Made by a program: the position numbers and the translations under genes. Below are positions 40,979-49,922 of a stretch of DNA of 64,000 bases, piece by piece. Source of the stretch: CAZJHD01 sp964545855 (GTDB lineage Bacteria; Planctomycetota; UBA1135; JACQFD01); assembly GCA_964545855.1 (NCBI GenBank), contig CAZJHD010000014.1, positions 1-64,000 of the forward strand, in the 5' to 3' direction. Numbering within the stretch: position 1 is the first letter of the stretch; each line of letters begins with the position of its first letter. The notes under the pieces are model-generated. The model had not been told where the DNA came from, made no database searches, and saw nothing but the letters and a program-made list of their open reading frames with translations.

Positions 40979-41929
40979 CTACCCCAGGAAGCGGAGGCAA
41001 CCATAGAACACGGGCCCGGCGAGGAATAGTGAGTCGACGAGATCGAAGGCGCCGCCGAACTGCGGGATCCACCGCCCCGAGTCCTTCACCTTCGCGGATC
41101 TCTTGAGGAGCGACTCCGTGAGGTCGCCGAACTGCGAGGCGACGTTCACGAAGACCCCCGCGACCAGCGCTTCGCCCACGGAGAGCGATCCCGCGAAGGG
41201 GATCGCCGCCATCGCGGCGGCGACGAGGAGGGACGCTCCGAGGGACGCGGCCCCGCCCTCCCAGGTCTTGCCCGGGCTCACGGCGGGGATCAGCTTCCGC
41301 TTGCCGTACCGCGAGCCGATGAAGTAGGCCGCCACGTCGCCCGACTTCGAGACGGCCACCAGGAACAGGAGGAGCTGGAGGCCGCGGCTCGCGGCGAGAT
41401 CGTCGTAGTGGAAGCGGATGTCGATCAGCGTGAGGAGGCACGCGGGCACGAGGATCACCAGCGTGCCGGCGCCGAGGGTCTGCGCCGCGCCCTCGACGCG
41501 CCGCCGCAGCACGCAGGCCACCGCGAAGGCGAGGAAGCCCGCCGCCGCGAGCTCCGCCGTGCGCAGGCGGTGGATGAGCGGGGCGGACGCCTCCGGGAAC
41601 ACCGCCTGCTCGATGCGCGGGAACACCTGGAGGAGCACGAGGGCGATGGCGATCGGCAGACTCGCGCGGGAGAAGGGATCGGCGCCGCTCGCGCGGAGGA
41701 TCGCGGCCGTCTCCGCCGCCACGAGGATCGCGAGGATCCCCACGATCAGCGTCGTCGGCACGCCCGGCAGCTTCGTCGCGTCGAGCGCGGCGAGCCCCGC
41801 GATGACGGCGACGAGGATCGCGCCGAAGACGAGGCGGTCGCGCCGGGATCCCGGGTCCTTCTCCGGCCTCGTCGCGCGCGCCATGTCCCGATCCCGCGGT
41901 GCTCCGTCGCTCTCCGCGGGCCGCTTCAC
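40979..41929 (-). CDS. cdsA: phosphatidate cytidylyltransferase
   Basis: A 316-residue integral membrane enzyme with eight or so helices, making CDP-diacylglycerol from CTP and phosphatidic acid for phospholipid synthesis. The signature region is SQFGDLTESLLKRSAKVKDSG, then WIPQFGGAFDLVDS. The classical H-G-G...D-R is here F-G-G...D-L, a variant I recall from Planctomycetes-type sequences. The GTG at 41929 overlaps the uppS stop (GTGA); ATG 41884 is the alternative start. Confidence 0.92.
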   Translation of the reverse strand: MKRPAESDGAPRDRDMARATRPEKDPGSRRDRLVFGAILVAVIAGLAALDATKLPGVPTTLIVGILAILVAAETAAILRASGADPFSRASLPIAIALVLLQVFPRIEQAVFPEASAPLIHRLRTAELAAAGFLAFAVACVLRRRVEGAAQTLGAGTLVILVPACLLTLIDIRFHYDDLAASRGLQLLLFLVAVSKSGDVAAYFIGSRYGKRKLIPAVSPGKTWEGGAASLGASLLVAAAMAAIPFAGSLSVGEALVAGVFVNVASQFGDLTESLLKRSAKVKDSGRWIPQFGGAFDLVDSLFLAGPVFYGCLRFLG

Positions 41930-42669
41930 CGCGTGGCGCGCACGAGGCCGCCGAACTTCCGGATTCGCCGGCGGTAGTCCGCGAACGCGGCGTGCAGCTC
42001 CCGCGCGCGGAAGTCGGGCCAGCAGACGGGCGTGACCCAGAGCTCCGTGTAGGAAGCCTGCCAGAGGAGGAAGTTGGAGAAGCGCATCTCCCCCGCCGTG
42101 CGGATGAGCAGGTCGGGATCGGGGAGCTCCGGGTCGTAGAGGAACGCCCGCACCGTCTCTTCGTCGATCGCCTCCGGCCGCAGCCGGCCCGCCGCCACCT
42201 CGCGCGCGATCCGGCGCGTCGCGTCCACGATCTCCGCGCGGCCTCCATAGGAGAGCGCGAGCCGCAGGACCATGCCCTTGTTGACCGCGCTCATCCGCTC
42301 CGTGGCGCGGAGCTCCTTCACCACGTCCTGCGGGAGGTCGTCGATCCGGCCGATCGACGTGAGGCGGATGTCGTTCTCCATGATCGTCCCGCGCTCGTCG
42401 ATCAGGAACCGCCGCAGGAGGTTCATGAGGACGCGGATCTCGGTCTTCGGCCGCTTCCAGTTCTCGACGGAGAACGCGTAGAGCGTGAGGCTCCCGACGC
42501 CCGCGCGCGCGCTCTCGGTCGCCGCCGTGCGCACCGACTCGATCCCGCGGCGGTGTCCGAAGACGCGGGCGAGGCCCTGCTGCTGCGCCCATCGGCCGTT
42601 GCCGTCCATGATGATGGCGACGTGCCGGGGCACGACGGCGGCTCCGGCCGGCTCGCGCGACGCGCTCAC
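41926..42669 (-). CDS. uppS: isoprenyl transferase (undecaprenyl diphosphate synthase)
   Basis: A 247-residue cis-prenyltransferase building the C55 carrier lipid for peptidoglycan and LPS. Seen: IIMDGNGRWA (Asp 22 catalytic), GHRRGIESVR, LTLYAFSVENWKRP, ALSYGGRAEIVDA and LLIRTAGEMRFSNFLLWQ. It starts at GTG 42669, overlapping the purA stop by four bases (GTGA), and overlaps cdsA likewise: the familiar uppS-cdsA pair, here coupled behind purA. Confidence 0.96.
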   Translation of the reverse strand: MSASREPAGAAVVPRHVAIIMDGNGRWAQQQGLARVFGHRRGIESVRTAATESARAGVGSLTLYAFSVENWKRPKTEIRVLMNLLRRFLIDERGTIMENDIRLTSIGRIDDLPQDVVKELRATERMSAVNKGMVLRLALSYGGRAEIVDATRRIAREVAAGRLRPEAIDEETVRAFLYDPELPDPDLLIRTAGEMRFSNFLLWQASYTELWVTPVCWPDFRARELHAAFADYRRRIRKFGGLVRATR

Positions 42670-43955
42670 CGGCGTGCGCTCCCGCGCTCGAGGAACTCCG
42701 TGCGCTCGGGGCCGACGGAGATCCGCGCGATCCGCACGCCGACTTCCGTCTCGAGGCGTTCGACGTAGCTCCGCGCCTCCTTCGGCAGGTCGTCGTAGCG
42801 CCGGCATCCGCGGATGTCCTCCTTCCAGCCGGGCATCCGCTCGAAGACCGGCTCCACGCCGTCGAGCGTCGCGAGCTCCGCCGGGAAGTCGCGCACGACG
42901 CGCCCGCGCACGCGATAGGAGGACGCGAAGCTCACGTGGGGCAGCTCCCCGAGGACGTCGAGGCTCGTGAGGAACAGCTCGTCGACTCCCGACAGCGCGC
43001 AGGCGTAGCGCACGGCCACGGCGTCGAACCAGCCGCAGCGCCGCGGTCGGCCCGTGGTGGAGCCGAACTCCTTCCCCTTCGTGCGGATCCAGTTCCCGGT
43101 CTCGTCGGCGAGCTCCGTGGGGAACGGCCCCTCCCCGACGCGGGTCGAGTAGGCCTTCGCGACGCCGATCAGCTGCGAGAGCGCACGCGGCGGCAGGCCG
43201 GTTCCGATCGCGAATCCCCCGGCGCAGGTCGACGAGGAGGTGACGTAGGGGTAGGTCCCATGGTCGAGATCGAGCATCGCCCCCTGGGCGCCCTCCACGA
43301 GGATGCGCTGATTCTTCGCCCATGCGTCACGGAGGAGCGCGCCGGCGTCGCACGAGAGCGGAGCGAGCCGACGGCCCGCGGCCGTCGCCGTCTCGAGGGC
43401 CGCCTCCACTTCCACCACGGTGCGGCCGTAGACCTTCTCCAGGATCGCGTTCTTCTCGCCGAGCGACGCCTTGAGCCTCATCGCGAGATGGTCGGGATCG
43501 AGGAGATCGGCGACGCGGAGCCCCGTACGCGCCGCCTTGTCGGCGTAGGTCGGGCCGATCCCGCGGCCCGTCGTCCCGAGGCGTCCCACTCCCTTCCACC
43601 GCTCCACGAGGGCGTCGAGCTCCCGATGGAACGGGAAGATGACGTGCGCTCGGGCGCTCACGGCGAGCCGCTTCGTGATGGCGACGCCTCGCGACTCGAG
43701 ATCGTCGATCTCCCGGAACAGATGCTCCGGATCCACGACGACCCCGTTGCCGATCACGTTGCGCGTCTTCTCGTGGAGCGAGCCGCTCGGCACGAGGTGG
43801 AGGACGAACTTCTTGTCGCCGAGGACGACCGTGTGCCCCGCGTTGTTCCCGCCGGCGAAGCGCACGACCACGTCGGCCTCGGCCGCCAGCAGGTCGATGA
43901 TCTTCCCCTTGCCCTCGTCGCCCCACTGGACGCCAACGACTCCGACGACGGGCAT
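42666..43955 (-). CDS. purA: adenylosuccinate synthase
   Basis: A 429-residue GTP-dependent enzyme joining IMP and aspartate in AMP synthesis. Motifs: VVGVQWGDEGKGKI (catalytic D13), GGNNAGHTV (H41), GIGPTYADKAARTGLRV, EGAQGAMLDLDHGTYPYVTS and GRPRRCGWFDAV. Length is standard. It heads the coupled series to lysA and the FAD oxidase. The preceding 118 bases (43956-44073) carry no obvious promoter hexamer. Confidence 0.97.
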   Translation of the reverse strand: MPVVGVVGVQWGDEGKGKIIDLLAAEADVVVRFAGGNNAGHTVVLGDKKFVLHLVPSGSLHEKTRNVIGNGVVVDPEHLFREIDDLESRGVAITKRLAVSARAHVIFPFHRELDALVERWKGVGRLGTTGRGIGPTYADKAARTGLRVADLLDPDHLAMRLKASLGEKNAILEKVYGRTVVEVEAALETATAAGRRLAPLSCDAGALLRDAWAKNQRILVEGAQGAMLDLDHGTYPYVTSSSTCAGGFAIGTGLPPRALSQLIGVAKAYSTRVGEGPFPTELADETGNWIRTKGKEFGSTTGRPRRCGWFDAVAVRYACALSGVDELFLTSLDVLGELPHVSFASSYRVRGRVVRDFPAELATLDGVEPVFERMPGWKEDIRGCRRYDDLPKEARSYVERLETEVGVRIARISVGPERTEFLERGSARR

Positions 43956-44073
43956 GCGGGATCCGGGTGCGGGCGGGAAGGGGCGGCGGGAAGATGACGG
44001 GCGGAGGATCACGCCCGAAGCGGATCGACGTCGGCCGCGGGCGGAGGAGTGTCGCGATCGCGGGCCGCGTGGG

Positions 44074-44598
44074 TCAAGGACGCGACCGGACGCCGGGAGC
44101 GTCTCTCGCGGGAGACGACTCCGTCGTGGCGTGCTCGCGGGTGTCGAACGTGGGGAGGTCGGCGACCTCGAGCGAGATCTCCTCGGCGAGGTAGGCCTCC
44201 ATGAGGTCGTCGCGGCCGTCGAAGGTCCAGCGCGCGGGCGCCGCCGAGAAGCCCATCCCGCCGGTCTCGAGCCGCTCCCGCACGACCGTGAGCTCGGCGG
44301 CCCATCCGAACTCACCAGGCGTGAGCGCCACGTAGGCGCGGCTCCGCCGGAGGTTCGCGTCCTCGACGTAGCGCTCGTCGGTGCGGATCCGTCCGAGGTC
44401 CGCATCCACCTGCAGCACGTTCGCGAATCGTGTCCGGAGGGCCAACTCGCACCGCCGCAGCGCCTCCTCGCGGGAGTAGGTGTGCAGCTCGACGCGGCGC
44501 GGGTGATGCACGCACGCCGCCGCGCCGCCGAGGACGAGGAGAGCCGCGGCGACGGCGCGCAACGGAGTCCGCGGCAGGTCCCTCGATCCGGCGCCCAC
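44074..44598 (-). CDS. putative small lipoprotein
   Basis: A 174-residue protein from GTG 44598. The N-terminus (LRAVAAALLVLGGAAAC) ends in a plausible lipobox with Cys 29. The mature part has a helical start (SREEALRRCELALRTRF) and beta strands (LTPGEFGWAAELTVVRERL). Family unknown. It follows the PLP enzyme by 3 bases and is probably co-translated with it. Confidence 0.6.
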   Translation of the reverse strand: MGAGSRDLPRTPLRAVAAALLVLGGAAACVHHPRRVELHTYSREEALRRCELALRTRFANVLQVDADLGRIRTDERYVEDANLRRSRAYVALTPGEFGWAAELTVVRERLETGGMGFSAAPARWTFDGRDDLMEAYLAEEISLEVADLPTFDTREHATTESSPARDAPGVRSRP

Positions 44599-44601
44599 GG
44601 A

Positions 44602-45822
44602 TCAGGCCGCCCCCGAGGCGGCGAGCCCGCGTCGGAGGTCGTCGACGAGATCGCCGGCGTCCTCGATCCCGACGCTCAGGCGCAGGGCGCCATCGGCGAT
44701 GCCGGCTGCACGGCGCTCCTCGGGCGTGAGCGACGCGTGGGACGTGTGGATCGGCGGCGACACGAGCGACTCGACGCCTCCGAGGCTCGGCGCGATCGCG
44801 ATGAGACGAAGAGCCTCCGCGAAGCGGCGCGCCGCCGGCTCTCCGCCGTCGACTTCGAAGGTGAGCATGCCTCCGTAGCCGCGCATCTGCCGATGGGCGA
44901 CCGCGTGATCGGGGTGGCTCGCGAGCCCGGGATAGTGGACGCGCACGATCCCCGCGCTCGACTCGAGGAACTCGGCGAGCACCTGCGCGGTGCGGTTCTG
45001 CCTCTCCACGCGGAGCGCGAGCGTCTTCAGGCTGCGCCCGAGACGCCACGCCTGCTCGGGATCGGGCACGGCTCCCGTCACGCGGCGCACGCGCTCGACG
45101 CGCGCGATCAGCGCGCGGCTCCCGGCCACGCTCCCGGCGAGGAGATCGCTGTGGCCTCCGAGGTACTTGGTCGCGCTGTGGACCGAGAGGTCGGCGCCCG
45201 CGCGGAGCGTCGCCTGGTTCCACGGCGACGCGAACGTGGCATCGCAGGCGAGGGGAGCACCGGCCGTGCGCGCCGCGCTCGCAGCGCGCGCGAGATCGAC
45301 GATGCGGCAGAGGGGATTCGTCGGCGTCTCGACCCAGACGAGCGCGGCGCCGTCGCCGCAAGCGCGCTCGAGGGCGCCCTCCTCGGAGCCGGAGACCAGG
45401 ACCACCCGCACACCGAGCGGAACGAGGATCTGCTGGAAGAGCGCGAGCGTGCCTCCGTAGAGCTCCCGCGTCGCCACGAGCCGGTCGCCCGAGCGGAGGA
45501 ACGCGAGCGCCACGGCCGTGATCGCGGCCATCCCGGAGGAGAACACGAGAGCCGCCTCCGCCCCTTCGATCTCCGCGAGGCGTGACTCCACCTCGCGGAT
45601 CGTCGGATTGCCGTAGCGCGTGTAGAACTCGTCGGCGCTCCCACGCCCGGCATTCGCTTCGGCGAGGGCGGCGATCGTCGCGAATCGGAACGTCGCGGAG
45701 GCGACGATCGGCACGCCGACGGGGCCGCTCCGCCGATCCTCCGACCCATGCACCGCGCGGGTCAGGAACCCCCGATCGCTCTCCGGATCGGCTCCTCCTT
45801 CGTCGGTTCCCTGCTCCGCCAC
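44602..45822 (-). CDS. trans-sulfuration PLP enzyme (cystathionine synthase/lyase family)
   Basis: A 406-residue Cys/Met-metabolism PLP enzyme. Family marks: RAVHGSEDRRSGPVGVPIV, YTRYGNPTIREVESRLA, FSSGMAAITAV, VWVETPTNPLCRIVDL, and the PLP lysine in HSATKYLGGHSD. Cystathionine gamma-synthase, gamma-lyase and O-acylhomoserine sulfhydrylase share these motifs, so the reaction is not fixed. Its GTG start lies one base after the gspK stop, an unusual place for amino-acid metabolism. Confidence 0.9.
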   Translation of the reverse strand: MAEQGTDEGGADPESDRGFLTRAVHGSEDRRSGPVGVPIVASATFRFATIAALAEANAGRGSADEFYTRYGNPTIREVESRLAEIEGAEAALVFSSGMAAITAVALAFLRSGDRLVATRELYGGTLALFQQILVPLGVRVVLVSGSEEGALERACGDGAALVWVETPTNPLCRIVDLARAASAARTAGAPLACDATFASPWNQATLRAGADLSVHSATKYLGGHSDLLAGSVAGSRALIARVERVRRVTGAVPDPEQAWRLGRSLKTLALRVERQNRTAQVLAEFLESSAGIVRVHYPGLASHPDHAVAHRQMRGYGGMLTFEVDGGEPAARRFAEALRLIAIAPSLGGVESLVSPPIHTSHASLTPEERRAAGIADGALRLSVGIEDAGDLVDDLRRGLAASGAA

Positions 45823-45823
45823 G

Positions 45824-47449
45824 TCAGCGTGTCCGAGGCCGTCCGGTCCTCGGATCGATGGGGTAGTCCACGAGCGTGAGCTTGCGGTCGAAGCGCTCCT
45901 CCCAGAAGACGACCGGAAGGAGCACGGTCTCCGACTCCATCTTCCGGCGCCAGACCACCTGGCGATACCGCTTCACGATGCCGCCGGGAGTGTCGTCCGG
46001 ATCCAGCTGTCCCGAGAGCGTCGTGGCGTAGCCGAACGCGTCGACGTTCTCGCCGCGAATCGTGCCCGGCCCGGCATTCGGCCGAACGGCGATCCAGATG
46101 GAGAAGACGTCGCTCTTCGTCGTGATGAGGTCGAGGAACTGCTTCTTCGCGTCCTCGTTGGAGAACCCCTTCCACTCGTCGATCTTGTCGAGGTCTTGCA
46201 CCGTCTCGAAGTACTTCGCCGGCGGCGACTGCTCGCCCGGAGCGATGCTCGCGCGGTCCACGAGGAGCGTGATGGGGTCGACCCCCGCCGGCGTGTCGCC
46301 GTAGCCGTAGCCGCCACCTGCCTCGCGGTCCGCCTGGAGCTTCTCCTCGTCCAGCTGGTTGCGGAACCGGATGATCGCGTCGATGACATCCGTCGGGATG
46401 TCGAAGTTCGGGACGAGCGCGCGCAGCACCGCCGGCGGCGCCGTGTTGACGTTCACCTTGGGGCCCTGGCTACGACCCGCCGTCGTCGCCAGGTCCTTCG
46501 GCTTCCCGGGAAGGCCCACGGCCTCGGGCGACGCAGCGGCGCCGGTGCCCGACGGCGCCGGCGGTGCGCCGGCCCCCCCGGCGCCAGCGGCTCCCGAGGC
46601 GCCCGAGGTGCCCGAGGTGCCGGCCGCGCCCGCCGCGGCGGGGTCCGGGTCGGGTTCGTTGCGGACGGGGCCCGATTCGAGGGACGTCCAGACCGTGAGC
46701 ATCGAGACGAGCCCCGGGTACGAGAGGCCGTTCGACTTCTGATCGAAGAGCAGGTCGTCGTCGATCCCGTCGACGAAGATGAGCTCCTCGATGGAGAGCG
46801 GGAGGGAGAACTGCGTGTCCGGCTTGTCCGACAGGAGCGCCGCCTTCGGGAGACCCTTGCGATTGGTTCCCTCGAGCCACTGGCGAATGCCGTTGGCGAT
46901 CGATTCGGCGGTGGCGGCGTCGAGATCCCGCTCGGAGCCGTCGAACTCCCGCATCATGTCGAGGACGCGCACGAGGCGCTGGAACGACGCACGGGCGAAG
47001 TCCTCGTCCTTCGAGAGGAGCGCGAGGATGTCGAGCTTGCGGTTCTCGTCCTCGACGTGGACGCGCACGTCGATGTCGCCGAGGCCCGTCTGCTGGTCGA
47101 TGGCCCAGGCGTCGTTCAGGGAGTCCGCGTCGTCCTGCTGTCCTCCCTCGGGGTTGCTCGGATCGGCGCCTCCCGGGAGTCCGCCGGGGAGACCCCCGGC
47201 GCCGGCGCCCGCCGAGGACGCGTCCGCGTCGTCGATGAGGGCCTTGCGCGCCTCGCGAAAGGCGACGTCCGCGGCGCCGTCCAGACGCGCGACGACGCCC
47301 TGGTTCGTCGACACCGCGTACTCCGCGTTCGTCGAGACGGCGAGCTGGAGCACGACGACCGCGACGATCAGGACGACGAAGAGCGTGAGCAGAAGCGCGA
47401 CGCCGCTCTCGTGGGGTCGCGTGGCTCGCGGGCGGTGGACCGTGCGCAT
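45824..47449 (-). CDS. gspK: type II secretion minor pseudopilin GspK
   Basis: A 541-residue protein. The N-terminus carries the pseudopilin-like helix GVALLLTLFVVLIVAVVVLQ after a short leader with ESG. The GspK/helix-hairpin marker is KVNVNTAPPAVLRAL, with a further RFRNQL block. A low-complexity Gly/Ala/Ser/Pro insert (about 290-330) separates two halves, and there is a smaller Gly-rich insert near 82-95. GspK caps the pseudopilus tip in type II secretion. Only the secretin at 47807 accompanies it; GspC, E, F, G, L and M are absent nearby. Confidence 0.85.
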   Translation of the reverse strand: MRTVHRPRATRPHESGVALLLTLFVVLIVAVVVLQLAVSTNAEYAVSTNQGVVARLDGAADVAFREARKALIDDADASSAGAGAGGLPGGLPGGADPSNPEGGQQDDADSLNDAWAIDQQTGLGDIDVRVHVEDENRKLDILALLSKDEDFARASFQRLVRVLDMMREFDGSERDLDAATAESIANGIRQWLEGTNRKGLPKAALLSDKPDTQFSLPLSIEELIFVDGIDDDLLFDQKSNGLSYPGLVSMLTVWTSLESGPVRNEPDPDPAAAGAAGTSGTSGASGAAGAGGAGAPPAPSGTGAAASPEAVGLPGKPKDLATTAGRSQGPKVNVNTAPPAVLRALVPNFDIPTDVIDAIIRFRNQLDEEKLQADREAGGGYGYGDTPAGVDPITLLVDRASIAPGEQSPPAKYFETVQDLDKIDEWKGFSNEDAKKQFLDLITTKSDVFSIWIAVRPNAGPGTIRGENVDAFGYATTLSGQLDPDDTPGGIVKRYRQVVWRRKMESETVLLPVVFWEERFDRKLTLVDYPIDPRTGRPRTR

Positions 47450-47806
47450 CGGCGGAGGTTGGGAAGTCTGCCCGGGGGTTCGAGCTCGAGCGATCGGCTC
47501 GAGTCGCCGCGCGCGCGGCGCGACGCGGAGATCCCGAGGAGCAGGCCCGAAGAGGTTGAAGGGCCTCCGACGGAGCCGCCAGAGGATTTCGTCCCGCGTC
47601 CTCCGGCGGGTCTAGCTGCCCGTAGCAGAAGTCATCCGAGCTGCGCGCGGGCCACGACGCACATCGCGTCGTTGCGCGTCCTCACCGGAACCTCTCGCTA
47701 CGCTTGCGGCGCGCGCCTCGCGCTGTGCGCCGCTGCCTCGCGCTCGCTCTGCGGAGCAATTCTTCCACGGGCAGCTACGGACCACTCCGGCCCCTCGCCC
47801 CCTCCG
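47450..47806. other. 357-base spacer with inverted arms
   Basis: Between the secretin stop and the gspK start. It holds a 7-bp inverted repeat CTCGAGC/GCTCGAG at 47485-47503, and 10-bp arms AGCTGCCCGT (about 47614-47623) and ACGGGCAGCT (about 47767-47776) lying about 140 bases apart, whose flanks also pair imperfectly. The stretch between, rich in cgct/gcgg words, has no coding look. Could be an attenuator, small RNA or mobile-repeat relic. Confidence 0.4.
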
Positions 47807-49186
47807 TCAGGAGTTCCTCGGCACGATCACGGCGGGGCTCCCCGGATCCCGCAGGACGCGCGGCGTGATGAAGAAGATCACCTCCGTGTAGGTCTTCTGC
47901 GTCAGCGTCGACCGGAAGAAGAAGCCGAGGATCGGGATGTCTCCGAGGATCGGCACCTTCTGGACCTGCTCGAAGTTGTTCGTCGAGATCAGTCCGCCGA
48001 CGACGAAGGTGTTTCCGTCGCGGATGTGCACGTCGGTCTTCGCCGAGCGCGTCGCGATGATCGGACTCACCGAGGCCGTGGACGTCTCCGTGACGTTCGT
48101 CGGGATCGACAGCTCCACCTCGATCGTGAGGGAGACGGTGTCCCGCCCCGAGAGGTAGGGCGTCACGTAGAGCTTCACGCCCGTCTGCTTGTACCGGATC
48201 GTCGAGGTGGGCACGCCGCCGACGATGGTCGTGATCTCCGCGTAGGGGATCTCGTTGCCGTTCACGATCTCGGCGCGGCCGCCGTTGCGCACCGCGATGC
48301 GGGGCGTCGAGATGATGTCGACGTTGCGGGTCGAGGCGAGCAGCTCGAGCGTCGCCTGGAACTCGACGGGCCCCTGCACCGCCGTGAGCGAGAGGAGCCC
48401 CTCCGACGTGTTCGAGACGTTGGGGAAGTTCGTGTCGAGCGCCGAGACGAAGTTGTGCTTCCCCGACTGGAAGGCCGCCTTGGACGGATCCGTGGATCGA
48501 ACGCCGATGTCGAGGACATCGCTCGTCGTGACCTCGGCGATCCGTGCCTCGATCTCGATCTGGGGGATCGACGAGAAGTACAGGTTCACGAATCGGTCGG
48601 CCCGATCGATCTCGTCGTAGCTCCCGGTGACGACGACCCAATCGGAGATGGGCACCCGCGCGGGAGCGGACGGCTGGGCGAAGGGCGTGATGCGAGTTTC
48701 CTGCTCGTCGGCGGCCGGAACGATCTCGATCTGCTCCGCGGGGATCGATGCGTACTTGCCGAGGAACTCGGCCATGAGCTTCCCGCGCTCCGAACGCACC
48801 GGGAAGAACTTGGTGAGCTGGCCGTCGGGGTGCACGACGGTCTGGGGCCCGAACCGGATGAGCGGATCCTGGCGCGCCGGGTCCTGAGGATTCGAATCCT
48901 GGGTCGCTGGAGCCTGCCCCACCGGCACCAGCGGCGGGCTCGTCTCGTTCGTGGCCCGTGTCGGATCCTGTGCGGCGGGACCTTCCGTCGCCTCGGGGAC
49001 GCTGGCCGGCTCGGTGGCGGGAGCGGGCGCCCCGACGTCCTGGGGAGACAGGACCTCCCGAGCCCCCACGACCTTGCGCCCAGGTGGGAGCGACTCCGCC
49101 CTCTGCGAGACGCAACCCGCCGTCGCGAGGAGGACGGTGAAGAGGAGCGCCCACATCGGCGCCGACAGGGTGCCTGCGAGCCGCAC
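47807..49186 (-). CDS. gspD: secretin (GspD/PilQ-type outer-membrane channel), lipoprotein
   Basis: A 459-residue protein, short for GspD (about 650). A lipoprotein signal ends LATAGC (Cys 25 from GTG 49186; ATG 49156 is an alternative). A Pro/Ala/Gln-rich linker to about 105 is followed by one N-type domain (FFPVRSERGKLMAEFLGKY ... TGSYDEIDRADRFV), then the secretin domain: IEIEARIAEVT, VDIISTPRIAVRNGGRA and VPILGDIPILGFFFRS. Secretins form the outer-membrane gate of type II secretion or type IV pili. It lies 13 bases after a small exported protein and before gspK. Confidence 0.9.
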   Translation of the reverse strand: MRLAGTLSAPMWALLFTVLLATAGCVSQRAESLPPGRKVVGAREVLSPQDVGAPAPATEPASVPEATEGPAAQDPTRATNETSPPLVPVGQAPATQDSNPQDPARQDPLIRFGPQTVVHPDGQLTKFFPVRSERGKLMAEFLGKYASIPAEQIEIVPAADEQETRITPFAQPSAPARVPISDWVVVTGSYDEIDRADRFVNLYFSSIPQIEIEARIAEVTTSDVLDIGVRSTDPSKAAFQSGKHNFVSALDTNFPNVSNTSEGLLSLTAVQGPVEFQATLELLASTRNVDIISTPRIAVRNGGRAEIVNGNEIPYAEITTIVGGVPTSTIRYKQTGVKLYVTPYLSGRDTVSLTIEVELSIPTNVTETSTASVSPIIATRSAKTDVHIRDGNTFVVGGLISTNNFEQVQKVPILGDIPILGFFFRSTLTQKTYTEVIFFITPRVLRDPGSPAVIVPRNS

Positions 49187-49199
49187 GGGCGCGGACCGA

Positions 49200-49592
49200 T
49201 CAGCCGCGCGCGCCGGCGGCGATGGCCTGGTCCGTGACGTTCGGGATCGCCTTGGATCCGGTGACGGCTCCTTCCTCGGCGATGAGGTCGTACTCGTTCT
49301 CCTTGGAGACCGTCTTGAGGGCCTTCTGGAACTGCTCGTTCGCCTCCTTGATCAGGACGTGCCAGCGCGCCGTGTCGCGCTTCACCTTCTCCTCCTCGAT
49401 CTTCTTCATGGCCGGGAGCGTGTCGAAGACACGAGTGGAGACCACCGTCGCGGGCGAGGAGAAGCTGTCGGCGAGGCCGTGGTAGACCTTCGATCGGTCG
49501 ACGACGCGGTAGTCCGCCGCCGCCCACGCCGCCCCCGCGAGGAGAAGCATCGACAGGACGGGCAAGGAGGCTCGGCGGGGAAGGACGCTCAT
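49200..49592 (-). CDS. small exported helical protein (OmpH/Skp-like?)
   Basis: A 130-residue protein from ATG 49592 with a signal peptide (LPVLSMLLLAGAAWA). The mature chain starts DYRVVDRSKVYHGLADSF and continues in charged helices (MKKIEEEKVKRDTARWHVLIKEANEQFQKALKTV), reminiscent of OmpH/Skp-type periplasmic chaperones but too divergent to be sure. A longer start at 49643 is possible. It leads the secretin operon. Confidence 0.6.
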   Translation of the reverse strand: MSVLPRRASLPVLSMLLLAGAAWAAADYRVVDRSKVYHGLADSFSSPATVVSTRVFDTLPAMKKIEEEKVKRDTARWHVLIKEANEQFQKALKTVSKENEYDLIAEEGAVTGSKAIPNVTDQAIAAGARG

Positions 49593-49922
49593 GGCGCTCT
49601 CCGTGGGGCGGGGAGAGTGAGGGACGAGGAAGCGGCTCCCCAACGCCAGGCAGATGCCATGCCGATTCGCCAGAAGCCGACGCGCCGCAGCGTTTCGAGC
49701 GCGACGCTCCCGGCATGAGGCCTCGTAAGACGTTCAATAACAGTCGACTATGGATCTATCGGCCGCGTCCATTTTCGCCATTGGCTGTGCGCTGCTTCTG
49801 CGCACTCCAGGGCGTCCGTCGGCTAATCGCCAATTCGAATTCGCCACCGAAGGACGACGCCGGACCCGGAAAGCCGCCGGCAAGGGCGTCTCGAATCGCT
49901 CGGGCTCGAAGGCCCACCGAGC
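49593..49922. other. 330-base AT-richer gap upstream of secretin operon
   Basis: No gene seen. The stretch 49725-49850 is clearly AT-richer than its surroundings (ATTCGAATTCGCC near 49836, TTCAATAACAGTCGACTATGG near 49734) and probably contains the promoter of the operon reading leftward, but no clean -35/-10 pair can be named. Confidence 0.45.

Noticed and set aside
46530..46650. Repeat-rich GC stretch as a possible CRISPR or mobile repeat
   Set aside because: It encodes the in-frame Gly/Ala/Ser/Pro insert of GspK; there are no regular spacers.
48885..48900. GGATTCGAATCC, like a tRNA T-loop
   Set aside because: It lies in the coding sequence of the secretin linker, and no acceptor, D or anticodon arm can be folded around it.
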